Shown here piece after piece: positions 1 to 6,528 of a stretch of DNA of 9,990 nt. How positions within the stretch are numbered: position 1 is the stretch's first letter; each line of letters opens with the position of its first letter. This DNA is from Anaerolineae bacterium (lineage in GTDB: Bacteria > Chloroflexota > Anaerolineae > Anaerolineales > UBA4823), in the NCBI GenBank assembly GCA_030622805.1, contig JAUXFR010000019.1, forward strand, positions 1 through 9,990, written 5' to 3'. The translations under genes were made by a program, and so were the position numbers. The notes beneath the pieces are model-generated. The model ran no database searches and was not told the origin of the DNA. It saw only the letters and a list, made by a program, of their open reading frames with translations.

Positions 1-668
1 CAGCTAAGGATGTTGGACGTTGGATGCGCGATTGGCGCACATTTACCCGAGCCAGCGCTCAGGGGCAGTACCCGTTGATCAAAGTCACTTTCGCTGTGTT
101 TTCCGCGCCCTGGTTCTCCGACAGATTAAACTGCCAGGTGGTCATTACGGTGCGCCATCCAGCGGCATTTGTCAGCAGCCTTAAACGGCTGGACTGGCCT
201 TTTGAATTCGATCACCTGCTGTCCCAGCCCCTATTAATGCGCGATTGGCTGGAACCGTTCCGGATGGAAATGCAAAAATTATTGACGACCGGAGAGGATG
301 TTATTGGCTCAGCCGCTTTGCTATGGCGGATGATTTACTATGTCGTTGATGCGTGTCGCGAAGAAAATGCTTCATTCCAGGTGGTACGGCATGAAGACCT
401 ATCCGTTGATCCTGTCAACGGTTTCCGCCAGCTTTATGAAAAACTGGGACTGCAGTTCACGCCAGATATCCAACAAATCATAGCCCAATCCAGCAGTTCA
501 TCGAATCCCCAGGAACGATCCAGGCGTACAGTGCACACTACCAAGTTGGACAGTCGTGCTAACATCGACAACTGGAAACGCCACTTAACCCCCGCAGAGA
601 TTGCACGCATTCGAACACTGACAGCGGATATCTCATCGCTCTATTACGAAGATAAGGAGTGGGAATAA
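1..668 (+). CDS. PAPS-dependent sulfotransferase family protein, 5'-truncated by the window edge
   Basis: The reading frame is open from the first full codon at position 3 through the Met at 24 to a TAA at 666-668, so the Met at 24 is probably internal and the gene begins upstream. About 221 residues are visible, against roughly 280-320 for a complete enzyme. The missing part would hold the N-terminal PAPS 5'-phosphosulfate loop. Counting from the Met at 24, an FSAPWFSDRL segment (26-35) is followed by VRHPAAFVSS (43-52), the 3'-phosphate-binding strand with R44 and S52 at the classic eight-residue spacing. VVRHEDLSVDP (120-130) and DNWKRHLTP (182-190) match the family's late RYEDL and WK..LT motifs. 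The family transfers sulfate from PAPS to hydroxyls of sugars or other small acceptors. Beside glycosyltransferases, a glycan acceptor is likely but inferred. One oddity is that the residues before FSAPW read KVTFAV where I would expect KDP-type residues. Family call is good; substrate unknown. Confidence 0.85.
   Translation, partial: AKDVGRWMRDWRTFTRASAQGQYPLIKVTFAVFSAPWFSDRLNCQVVITVRHPAAFVSSLKRLDWPFEFDHLLSQPLLMRDWLEPFRMEMQKLLTTGEDVIGSAALLWRMIYYVVDACREENASFQVVRHEDLSVDPVNGFRQLYEKLGLQFTPDIQQIIAQSSSSSNPQERSRRTVHTTKLDSRANIDNWKRHLTPAEIARIRTLTADISSLYYEDKEWE
654..659 (+). promoter_or_regulatory. Ribosome binding site for the first GT2 gene
   Basis: AAGGAG lies inside the last codons of the sulfotransferase gene. 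It abuts the GTG at 659, too close to serve it, but sits 11 nt before the TTG at 671. That favours TTG as the true start and suggests translational coupling to the sulfotransferase. Confidence 0.5.
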
Positions 669-670
669 CT

Positions 671-1456
671 TTGGATACACATCCGCTCGTCTCCATAGTG
701 ACGCCCTCATACAATCAGGCGCAGTTCCTGGAAGAGACCATCCAATCCGTTTTTGATCAGAATTATGCCAACATCGAATATATCATCATCGACGGCGCAT
801 CCACAGACAACAGTCTTGAGATCATTAAGCGGTCTACGGACCGGCTGACTTACTGGGTTTCAGAACCCGATCAGGGTCAAACAGACGCTATCAACAAAGG
901 TTTCGCGTGTGCCCGCGGTGAAATCCTGGCATGGATAAATTCAGATGACACCTATCAACCCCATGCAGTCAAAGAAGCGGTTGAATTTCTCAATTCACAT
1001 CCAGAAATCGGAATGGTCTACGGGGACGCCAACCTTATCGACGAGAAAGGTGCAGTGATCGGAAAATTCCCCGCCCGGCAGACGGACTACCGCCGCTTGC
1101 GGCGGGGTTACGTGCATATTCCTCAGCAGGCTTCTTTCTTCCGTGCTTCTCTCTGGAAAGAAGTGGGGCCGCTCGATCCCACTTTCTACTTCGCTATGGA
1201 TTATGATCTATGGGTTCGGATTGCACATCTGGCGCCCATCCATTACCATCCGCAGCTTTGGGCAAATTTCCGGCTGCACGGATCTGGTAAATCTGTCGTG
1301 GAAGACAGCCGCTGCTGGCCCGAAATGCTGCGTGTCCACCAGCGTGAGGGAGGTAATATGTTCTCCTGGTTGGTATTTAAGGCAAAGGTGCGACCGTTGG
1401 TTTATGGCTGGCTCCCAATGAGCCTTCGCATCCGGCTTCGGCGTCTGCTCTCATAG
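671..1456 (+). CDS. Family 2 (GT-A) glycosyltransferase
   Basis: This is a 261-residue single-domain GT2 enzyme that would transfer a nucleotide-activated sugar to a glycan or lipid-linked acceptor in the cytoplasm. LVSIVTPSYNQAQFLEETI opens the Rossmann-like nucleotide-binding half at residues 6-24. IIDGASTDNS (39-48) is the conserved GT2 second strand, and WINSDD (88-93) provides the DxD-like metal and nucleotide site with D92 and D93. GPLDPTFYFAMDYDLW (166-181) is the acceptor-side region, with D177 or D179 as candidate catalytic base. There are no membrane spans. The C-terminal 30 residues are basic and could lie along the membrane. The TTG start is chosen because the GT2 fold begins six residues later and because of the Shine-Dalgarno spacing; a GTG at 659 in the same frame would add four residues. 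The gene starts 2 nt after the sulfotransferase stop. Donor sugar cannot be told from the sequence. Confidence 0.88.
   Translation: MDTHPLVSIVTPSYNQAQFLEETIQSVFDQNYANIEYIIIDGASTDNSLEIIKRSTDRLTYWVSEPDQGQTDAINKGFACARGEILAWINSDDTYQPHAVKEAVEFLNSHPEIGMVYGDANLIDEKGAVIGKFPARQTDYRRLRRGYVHIPQQASFFRASLWKEVGPLDPTFYFAMDYDLWVRIAHLAPIHYHPQLWANFRLHGSGKSVVEDSRCWPEMLRVHQREGGNMFSWLVFKAKVRPLVYGWLPMSLRIRLRRLLS
1090..1105. repeat. Perfect GC-only inverted repeat inside the GT2 gene
   Basis: The 16-nt block is a 7-bp perfect palindromic stem around TT, or equivalently a 6-bp stem CCGCCG/CGGCGG closed by a CTTG tetraloop. It encodes the Arg-rich stretch R141-R145 of the GT2 protein. There is no U-tract after it, so it is not a terminator. 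It may be a local mRNA hairpin or a by-product of Arg and Leu codons. Confidence 0.5.
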
Positions 1457-1491
1457 AAAAATCAGGAGAGATCGAATCATTTCATAGGCGT

Positions 1492-3006
1492 ATGACCAGC
1501 AATAATAATCAATCCTCCACTTATCAATTAGCCAGATTCTGGCCTGTTCTTTATATCCTGATTGTTGCCGGGCTGCTCTATGCATGGTTCTTTGAGTGGG
1601 CTTATGACGATCCTTTTATCACCTATCGCTATGCTCAAAACCTGATCAACGGTGTTGGCTTTGTCTACAACCCTGGGCTGCGTGTGCAGAGTACCACTAC
1701 ACCTCTATTTGCACTGCTGCTGGCAGGTTTCTCTATCTTCTGGAGCGATCTCCCGAAGCTGGCGAATCTGCTCGGGGCGTTAAGCCTGGCAGTAGGCGCC
1801 GTCCTCTTTTGGGATTTGGCTCGCACATGGAAGACCCCAGTGGTTGGTTATGCAGCCCTGTTCCTGTATCCATTCTTTCCACTCTTACTCACCACAATGG
1901 GCTCAGAGACTCCGCTGTACCTGGCTCTCTGCCTTGGATCCTTTGCGGCATATGCGCGAGGAAGTTACACCTGGACAGCCATCTTCTCTGGGCTGGCAGT
2001 CTTAACCCGCCCGGACGGCATCCTGGTTCCCATAATCCTCGCCCTGGATTACCTTATCCGGGTACGACGTCCAATCCCCTGGAAAGCAGTGATCATCTTC
2101 ACTGTTATTACCATTCCCTGGTTCATCTTTGCCTGGATCTATTTCGGAACCCCCCTTCCCGTCACATTAGCGGCTAAACAGGGTCAGGGCTCCATGGCTA
2201 TCAGCGAAAAATTCGCACCTGGCTTGTTGACCACGGTCAAACCCTACTTAAGGGAATCGCACTACCGGATTGAGACTGCTCTGATGCTGATTGGTATGGG
2301 ATATCTTATCTGGCGAGGTCGATTTGATACAGGAATCAGGCGATGGGGGGTATTCCTCGCCTGGCCAATTGTGTATTTCATCACCTACGCCTTGCTGGGC
2401 GTCAGCCGCTACTTCTGGTATTATGCTCCGCTCATCCCGGGTTTCCTGGCGCTGGTCGGCTTAGGAACGACCGGGATCGTCACACTCGCATTCTCAATCG
2501 CTGGCTACCTGACCAGGCGCTTCCAGACTGGAATAAAACCCGGGCGAGAGACCCTGAATCCGCTTTATACAGCGTTTGCAGTCGCTCTCATCGCCATCCT
2601 GGCGGTTTATCAAGTCGGAAATTTAAATCGCCTTCGCCAGCAGGTGAACGGTCGTTATCCGATTTACCGCCACGTTGGAGAATGGCTGAGATCCAACACG
2701 CCAGAAGATGTATCTGTGGGCACATTGGAGGTTGGAATCATCGGCTATTACGCGCAGCGACCGATGCTCGGTTTTGCAGGTTTGATCGAACCTGAGATAG
2801 CCGGGCAGCTTTCAAAAAATACAACTTACAGCGATTCAGCAATTTGGACACTTGAAAACTTACATCCAAATTACCTGGTTATACAAGAAGGTGTATTCCC
2901 GGAACTTGAATCCCGAACAGCCGATCACTGCCGGATTATTGAAAAGTTTCCTGGTGATCGCTATCACTATCAGCATAACCTGATCCTTTACGCTTGCAGC
3001 TTCTAA
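1492..3006 (+). CDS. Polytopic GT-C fold membrane glycosyltransferase, AftB/ArnT-like
   Basis: This 504-residue protein has about ten to twelve predicted membrane helices by eye (for example 15-35, 92-110, 117-134, 141-155, 198-217, 285-303, 308-340 and 358-376) and a soluble C-terminal domain from about 380. After the first helix comes WAYDDPFITYRYAQNL (36-51), the GT-C first-loop acidic pair D39-D40 expected on the outer membrane face. It is followed by the STTTPL stretch (68-72), GSETPLYLAL (137-146) and LTRPDG (171-176), all typical of the arabinofuranosyl/mannosyltransferase-like group. The C-terminal domain has the EWLRSNTP and GIIGYYAQRPMLGFAGL pattern seen in such proteins. Enzymes of this type use polyprenyl-phosphate sugars and act outside the cytoplasm, so it would add or ligate a sugar after export. 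The ATG at 1492 is the only standard start near the fold. The AGGAG at 1464 is 23 nt away and probably too far, so initiation looks weak. Sugar and acceptor are unknown. Confidence 0.82.
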   Translation: MTSNNNQSSTYQLARFWPVLYILIVAGLLYAWFFEWAYDDPFITYRYAQNLINGVGFVYNPGLRVQSTTTPLFALLLAGFSIFWSDLPKLANLLGALSLAVGAVLFWDLARTWKTPVVGYAALFLYPFFPLLLTTMGSETPLYLALCLGSFAAYARGSYTWTAIFSGLAVLTRPDGILVPIILALDYLIRVRRPIPWKAVIIFTVITIPWFIFAWIYFGTPLPVTLAAKQGQGSMAISEKFAPGLLTTVKPYLRESHYRIETALMLIGMGYLIWRGRFDTGIRRWGVFLAWPIVYFITYALLGVSRYFWYYAPLIPGFLALVGLGTTGIVTLAFSIAGYLTRRFQTGIKPGRETLNPLYTAFAVALIAILAVYQVGNLNRLRQQVNGRYPIYRHVGEWLRSNTPEDVSVGTLEVGIIGYYAQRPMLGFAGLIEPEIAGQLSKNTTYSDSAIWTLENLHPNYLVIQEGVFPELESRTADHCRIIEKFPGDRYHYQHNLILYACSF

Positions 3007-3027
3007 AATAGTCCGATCATGTACTGG

Positions 3028-3070
3028 TTGAAATTTAGACAAACATCGTATGGCGAACTCAGTGTACAAT
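3028..3070 (+). promoter_or_regulatory. Candidate promoter for the rmlCBAD genes
   Basis: The 94-nt gap before rmlC is the longest in the window. It contains TACAAT (3065-3070), a good -10 match, which would place transcription start near 3077 and leave a leader of about 24 nt. Upstream elements are weak. TTGAAA at 3028-3033 is too far from TACAAT and pairs only with TATGGC at 3049 at a 15-nt spacing, and TAGACA at 3036-3041 is 23 nt from TACAAT. No terminator hairpin is visible after the GT-C gene, so readthrough is also possible. Confidence 0.22.
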
Positions 3071-3100
3071 TAGGCATACGTGCATGGTCTACTCGATAAC

Positions 3101-3649
3101 ATGGATTTTATACATTCTACTATTCCTGATGTAATTATCATCAAGCCCAAAGTCTTCGGTGACGATCGTGGATTTTTCATGGAGACATTCCGCTCTGTGT
3201 CCTTTTCAGAAGTGGGAATTCCGACCGATTTCGTCCAGGACAACCACTCAGGATCGCGGCGTGGCACGCTGCGTGGGCTGCACTATCAGATTCGCCATGC
3301 TCAGGGTAAGCTGTTCCGCGTAATCGTTGGTGAGGTTTACGATGTCGCAGTAGATTTGCGCCGAAACTCGCATACGTTTGCGCAATGGGTAGGCATTCAC
3401 CTGTCTGCGGAAAATAAGCAACAGCTATGGATTCCTCAGGGATTTGCGCACGGTTTTTATGTGCTGAGCGAATGGGCTGAAATCGTCTATAAGACTACCG
3501 ATTACTATGCTCCACAATGGGAACGCTGCCTGCTCTGGAATGATCCAGATATCCGTGTTGAATGGCCTCTGCTGGATGAAGAACCACCTCTCCTGTCAGA
3601 GAAGGATTTACAAGGGATGCCATTTAACAAAGCTGATTTATATGACTGA
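3101..3649 (+). CDS. rmlC: dTDP-4-dehydrorhamnose 3,5-epimerase
   Basis: RmlC (RfbC) epimerises dTDP-4-keto-6-deoxy-D-glucose at C3 and C5 to give dTDP-4-keto-L-rhamnose, the third step of the pathway, in the cytosol. The 182-residue length and the order of motifs are standard for this cupin: PKVFGDDRGFFMETF (16-30), DNHSGSRRGTLRGLHYQ (47-63) with the catalytic His at 61, HAQGKLFRV (66-74), VYDVAVDLRRNS (79-90), IPQGFAHGF (111-119) and YKTTDYYAP (130-138) with the conserved catalytic-site Tyr residues. The ATG at 3101 is chosen because MDFIHSTIPDV aligns with the family N-terminus. An in-frame GTG at 3080 would add seven unconserved residues. No clear Shine-Dalgarno precedes either. The gene overlaps the alternative rmlB start at 3642 and otherwise ends 13 nt before rmlB. 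Confidence 0.96.
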   Translation: MDFIHSTIPDVIIIKPKVFGDDRGFFMETFRSVSFSEVGIPTDFVQDNHSGSRRGTLRGLHYQIRHAQGKLFRVIVGEVYDVAVDLRRNSHTFAQWVGIHLSAENKQQLWIPQGFAHGFYVLSEWAEIVYKTTDYYAPQWERCLLWNDPDIRVEWPLLDEEPPLLSEKDLQGMPFNKADLYD

Positions 3650-3662
3650 CATTGGACGACCT

Positions 3663-4760
3663 ATGCAAAATGTTTTGATCACTGGAGGAGCCGGATTCAT
3701 CGGATCGAATTTTGTGCACTTTCTCTTGAATAGAGACCCAGAAGTTGAGATCGTCAATCTAGATGCGCTAACATACGCTGGCAGTACGGAAAATTTAAAA
3801 GGGCTTTCTGATCCATCACGGCACAATTTTTTCCATGGTGATATTAACGACCGTACGCTGGTAGAACAAATTTTACGGGATCACCGGATTGACACGATCG
3901 TTCATTTTGCTGCTGAGTCCCACGTTGACCGTTCAATCCTGGGTCCCGAGCAGTTCATCCAGACCAACATCGTGGGTACACATACCCTGCTCAATGCCGC
4001 TCGCCATTTCTGGCTCCAGGAACAATCGATCGTTCCCGAACAACTGGCACAGCGTGTGCGCTTTCACCACATTTCGACCGACGAAGTTTTCGGATCACTG
4101 GAGCCTGACGATCCCCCTTTCTCTGAGAGCACACCCTATGCGCCGAATTCACCCTATGCGGCATCTAAAGCTGCCAGCGATCACCTGGTCAGAGCTTATT
4201 GGCATACATACGGTTTACCGATCACAATTACCAACTGTTCGAACAACTACGGACCCTACCAATTCCTTGAGAAGTTGATCCCTCTGATGATCACCAATGC
4301 ACTCCAGGGGCTTCCGCTGCCAATTTACGGCGACGGTCTGCAAGTAAGAGACTGGCTATATGTAGGAGACCACTGCGAAGCGATCTGGACCGTGCTCCGC
4401 AATGGGAAACCCGGAGAGACTTACAACGTAGGAGGGGACAATCAACCATTCAATATCACCGTAGTAGAAACCTTGTGCGATATCCTGGATGAACTTCACC
4501 CAAACTCTGCCTACGCCCCACATAAAGAGCTCGTCCAGTCTGTCAAAGATCGCCCGGGACATGATCGACGTTACGCTATGGACATCACGAAGATCCATAA
4601 AGAGCTCGGTTGGACGCCAACCCACTCCCTGGCAGAAGGTCTAATGAAGACCGTCACGTGGTACTTGAATAATCCTGAATGGATCGAATCAATCCGAAGC
4701 CAGGAAGATTACCAAAACTGGATGAAAAAAAATTACATCAAACGAGGAGAAGAAACGTGA
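3663..4760 (+). CDS. rmlB: dTDP-glucose 4,6-dehydratase
   Basis: RmlB (RfbB) is the NAD-dependent extended short-chain dehydrogenase that converts dTDP-glucose to dTDP-4-keto-6-deoxyglucose. From the ATG at 3663 it has 365 residues, normal for the family. VLITGGAGFIGSNF (4-17) is the NAD-binding GxxGxxG loop. HFAAESHVDRSI (81-92) is diagnostic, ISTDEVFG (137-144) carries the Thr-Asp-Glu catalytic set (T139, D140, E141), and SPYAASK (163-169) gives the Tyr165/Lys169 pair. NNYGPYQ and GDGLQVRDWLYV follow as expected. An in-frame ATG at 3642 would add seven residues (372 in total) and overlap the rmlC stop by 8 nt; neither start has a strong Shine-Dalgarno. The 3663 start is preferred because MQNVLITGG matches the usual N-terminus. 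The stop TGA overlaps the GTG start of rmlA, so the two are translationally coupled. An A8 run lies near the 3' end (4725-4732). Confidence 0.95.
   Translation: MQNVLITGGAGFIGSNFVHFLLNRDPEVEIVNLDALTYAGSTENLKGLSDPSRHNFFHGDINDRTLVEQILRDHRIDTIVHFAAESHVDRSILGPEQFIQTNIVGTHTLLNAARHFWLQEQSIVPEQLAQRVRFHHISTDEVFGSLEPDDPPFSESTPYAPNSPYAASKAASDHLVRAYWHTYGLPITITNCSNNYGPYQFLEKLIPLMITNALQGLPLPIYGDGLQVRDWLYVGDHCEAIWTVLRNGKPGETYNVGGDNQPFNITVVETLCDILDELHPNSAYAPHKELVQSVKDRPGHDRRYAMDITKIHKELGWTPTHSLAEGLMKTVTWYLNNPEWIESIRSQEDYQNWMKKNYIKRGEET
4744..4749 (+). promoter_or_regulatory. Strong ribosome binding site for rmlA
   Basis: GAGGAG lies within the last codons of rmlB with 7 nt to the GTG at 4757. This fixes the rmlA start at GTG rather than at the upstream ATG at 4679, which is in the same frame but inside rmlB. 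Confidence 0.8.
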
Positions 4761-5644
4761 AAGGCATTATCCTTGCAGGTGGTCACGGAACCCGCCTATA
4801 TCCTCTGACGATTACAGTCAGCAAACAACTTCTGCCCGTCTATGACAAACCAATGGTCTATTACCCATTGTCCATGCTGATGCTGGCTGGTATCCAGGAA
4901 ATCCTCATTATCAGCACACCCGACGCATTACCAGCCTTCCGCGAGCTGTTATCCGACGGCAGCCAATGGGGATTACGTTTCAGCTACACGGAACAAGCTG
5001 AACCGCGCGGCCTGGCTGACGCTTTCCTGATCAAGCCAGATTTTATCGAGGGAGAACCTATCGCTTTAATCCTGGGGGATAATATATTTTACGGTCAGGG
5101 TCTGCCTGACACGCTGCGTAGCGCATCTCAACTTACACAAGGCGCCATAATTTTCGCTTATCCGGTGAAAAATCCCCAACGCTATGGCGTTATTGAATTC
5201 GATGAAAATGGCAGAGCACTGAGCATTGAAGAAAAGCCGAAGAAACCACGCTCACATTTCGCTGTTCCAGGACTTTATTTTTACGACAGGCAGGTGCTTG
5301 AGTTCGCTCAAAAGCTAATCCCCTCCGGGCGTGGAGAATTAGAGATCACCGACATAAACCGCGAGTACATGGAGCGTGGAGAACTGCAGGTAGAAGTGAT
5401 GGGGCGTGGTATTGCCTGGTTAGATGCAGGCACTCATGAGACCCTTCTGCAGGCTGCAAATTTTGTCCAGACAGTGGAGGAACGACAGGGTATGATGATT
5501 TCCTGTCCGGAAGAAATCGCTTACCGGATGGGTTACATTGACGAGGTGCAGCTCCGTGAACTTGCGATAGCGCTCAACAACAACGAATATGGTGCATATC
5601 TACTGCACTTGCTGGAACAGGATATCCCCTTTCATATAAGTTAA
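4757..5644 (+). CDS. rmlA: Glucose-1-phosphate thymidylyltransferase
   Basis: RmlA (RfbA) joins dTTP and glucose-1-phosphate to make dTDP-glucose, the committed first step, and is typically feedback-inhibited by dTDP-L-rhamnose. The protein has 295 residues from the GTG start, the normal size for a housekeeping RmlA. GIILAGGHGTRLYPLT (3-18) is the nucleotidyltransferase signature loop. SKQLLPVYDKPMVYYPLS (22-39) carries the conserved lysines. LILGDNIFYG (104-113) contains the metal-binding Asp108, YGVIEFD (143-149) and IEEKPKKPRS (157-166) line the sugar site, and WLDAGTHETL (221-230) gives the second metal Asp. Start choice rests on the GTGA overlap with rmlB, the GAGGAG upstream, and the fact that residue 3 begins the fold. 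Two nucleotides separate its stop from rmlD. Confidence 0.97.
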   Translation: MKGIILAGGHGTRLYPLTITVSKQLLPVYDKPMVYYPLSMLMLAGIQEILIISTPDALPAFRELLSDGSQWGLRFSYTEQAEPRGLADAFLIKPDFIEGEPIALILGDNIFYGQGLPDTLRSASQLTQGAIIFAYPVKNPQRYGVIEFDENGRALSIEEKPKKPRSHFAVPGLYFYDRQVLEFAQKLIPSGRGELEITDINREYMERGELQVEVMGRGIAWLDAGTHETLLQAANFVQTVEERQGMMISCPEEIAYRMGYIDEVQLRELAIALNNNEYGAYLLHLLEQDIPFHIS

Positions 5645-5646
5645 TC

Positions 5647-6528
5647 ATGCGAATTTTACTTCTGGGCAAACACGGACAGCTGGGTTGGGAACTGCACCGC
5701 ACACTCGCGCCGCTTGGCGAAGTCACAGCTCTGGATTTCCCCGAAATTGACCTGTCGCAACCCGACACCATCCCCGAAATGCTGCAGTTGCATAACCCAC
5801 AGTTAGTAATCAATGCCACTGCTTACACAGCCGTAGATCGTGCCGAAAACGATCCTGATATCGCTATGGCAGTTAACGCTCGCTCTCCTGGAGTGCTTGC
5901 TGAATATACCGGGGAGATGGGGGCTGCCCTGATCCACTACTCAACCGATTACGTATTCGATGGTAGTAAAAACGCCCCATATCTCGAGTCAGACGAACCG
6001 AACCCGATCAATGTTTATGGAAAGAGCAAACTTGCCGGTGAGCAGGCAGTCCAGAATACTGGCGACGTATATCTGATCCTGCGCACCAGCTGGGTCTACA
6101 GTATGCGCGCAGACAGTTTTGTCAGCAAAGTTCTCAGGTGGTCACGCCAGCAAGAAAGCCTTCGCATTGTGACAGACCAGATCAGCAACCCGACCTGGGC
6201 AAGGATGCTTGCAGAAACCACTGCGCAGATGCTGGCGAAAGCCGACTCCGAGCTGATTGACTGGCTGGGCGAACGACGCGGCCTGTATCATCTGGCAGGA
6301 TGGGGTTACACCAACCGTTTGAAATGGGCGCAATCGATCCTGAAATTTGATCCTGCACCCGAGAAACAGCTAACCAGGCAAATCATTCCAGCTGTAACGA
6401 GCGACTTTCCAACCGCAGCCCGGCGTCCACTGTTTTCAGCCCTCGATTGTGAACGGTTCGCTTCTACCTTCGGTTTGAGACTGCCGGACTGGCAACCCAG
6501 CCTGCAGCTGGCTATGGAGGCGACTTGA
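5647..6528 (+). CDS. rmlD: dTDP-4-dehydrorhamnose reductase
   Basis: RmlD (RfbD) reduces dTDP-4-keto-L-rhamnose with NAD(P)H to dTDP-L-rhamnose, the final step and the donor for rhamnosyltransferases. The 293-residue protein has the short-chain dehydrogenase layout: MRILLLGKHGQLG (1-13) is the dinucleotide-binding loop, NATAYTAVDRAE (56-67) and HYSTDYVFDG (97-106) hold T100, D101 and Y102, and YGKSKLAGEQAV (124-135) gives the catalytic Tyr124/Lys128. ILRTSWVYS and VTDQISNPTWA complete the family pattern. The ATG is 2 nt after the rmlA stop and has no recognisable Shine-Dalgarno, which suggests termination-reinitiation from rmlA. The stop TGA overlaps the TTG start of the next gene. Confidence 0.96.
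   Translation: MRILLLGKHGQLGWELHRTLAPLGEVTALDFPEIDLSQPDTIPEMLQLHNPQLVINATAYTAVDRAENDPDIAMAVNARSPGVLAEYTGEMGAALIHYSTDYVFDGSKNAPYLESDEPNPINVYGKSKLAGEQAVQNTGDVYLILRTSWVYSMRADSFVSKVLRWSRQQESLRIVTDQISNPTWARMLAETTAQMLAKADSELIDWLGERRGLYHLAGWGYTNRLKWAQSILKFDPAPEKQLTRQIIPAVTSDFPTAARRPLFSALDCERFASTFGLRLPDWQPSLQLAMEAT
6516..6520 (+). promoter_or_regulatory. Ribosome binding site for the GT-B gene
   Basis: GGAGG near the end of rmlD lies 4 nt before the TTG at 6525. The spacing is short but the motif is strong, and together with the TTGA overlap it supports the TTG start. Confidence 0.6.

Noticed and set aside
24..249. 13-nt direct repeat ATGCGCGATTGGC at 24-36 and 237-249
   Set aside because: Both copies are in frame and encode Met-Arg-Asp-Trp in the sulfotransferase. 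No flanking repeat structure, so probably chance.
3007..3100. Possible terminator or riboswitch in the gap before rmlC
   Set aside because: No stable stem followed by a T-run and no recognisable aptamer pattern; only a -10-like TACAAT was kept.
3070..3267. - strand open frame covering the gap before rmlC
   Set aside because: Mostly antisense to rmlC with no family resemblance; treated as a shadow.
3507..3662. Upstream in-frame extension of rmlB beginning at 3507
   Set aside because: It lies inside rmlC, and the dehydratase fold begins right after the ATG at 3663.
4679..4756. Upstream in-frame extension of rmlA from the ATG at 4679
   Set aside because: It overlaps the rmlB C-terminus and lacks a ribosome site. 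The GTG at 4757 has GAGGAG at 7 nt and matches the family N-terminus. Kept only as part of the slip observation.
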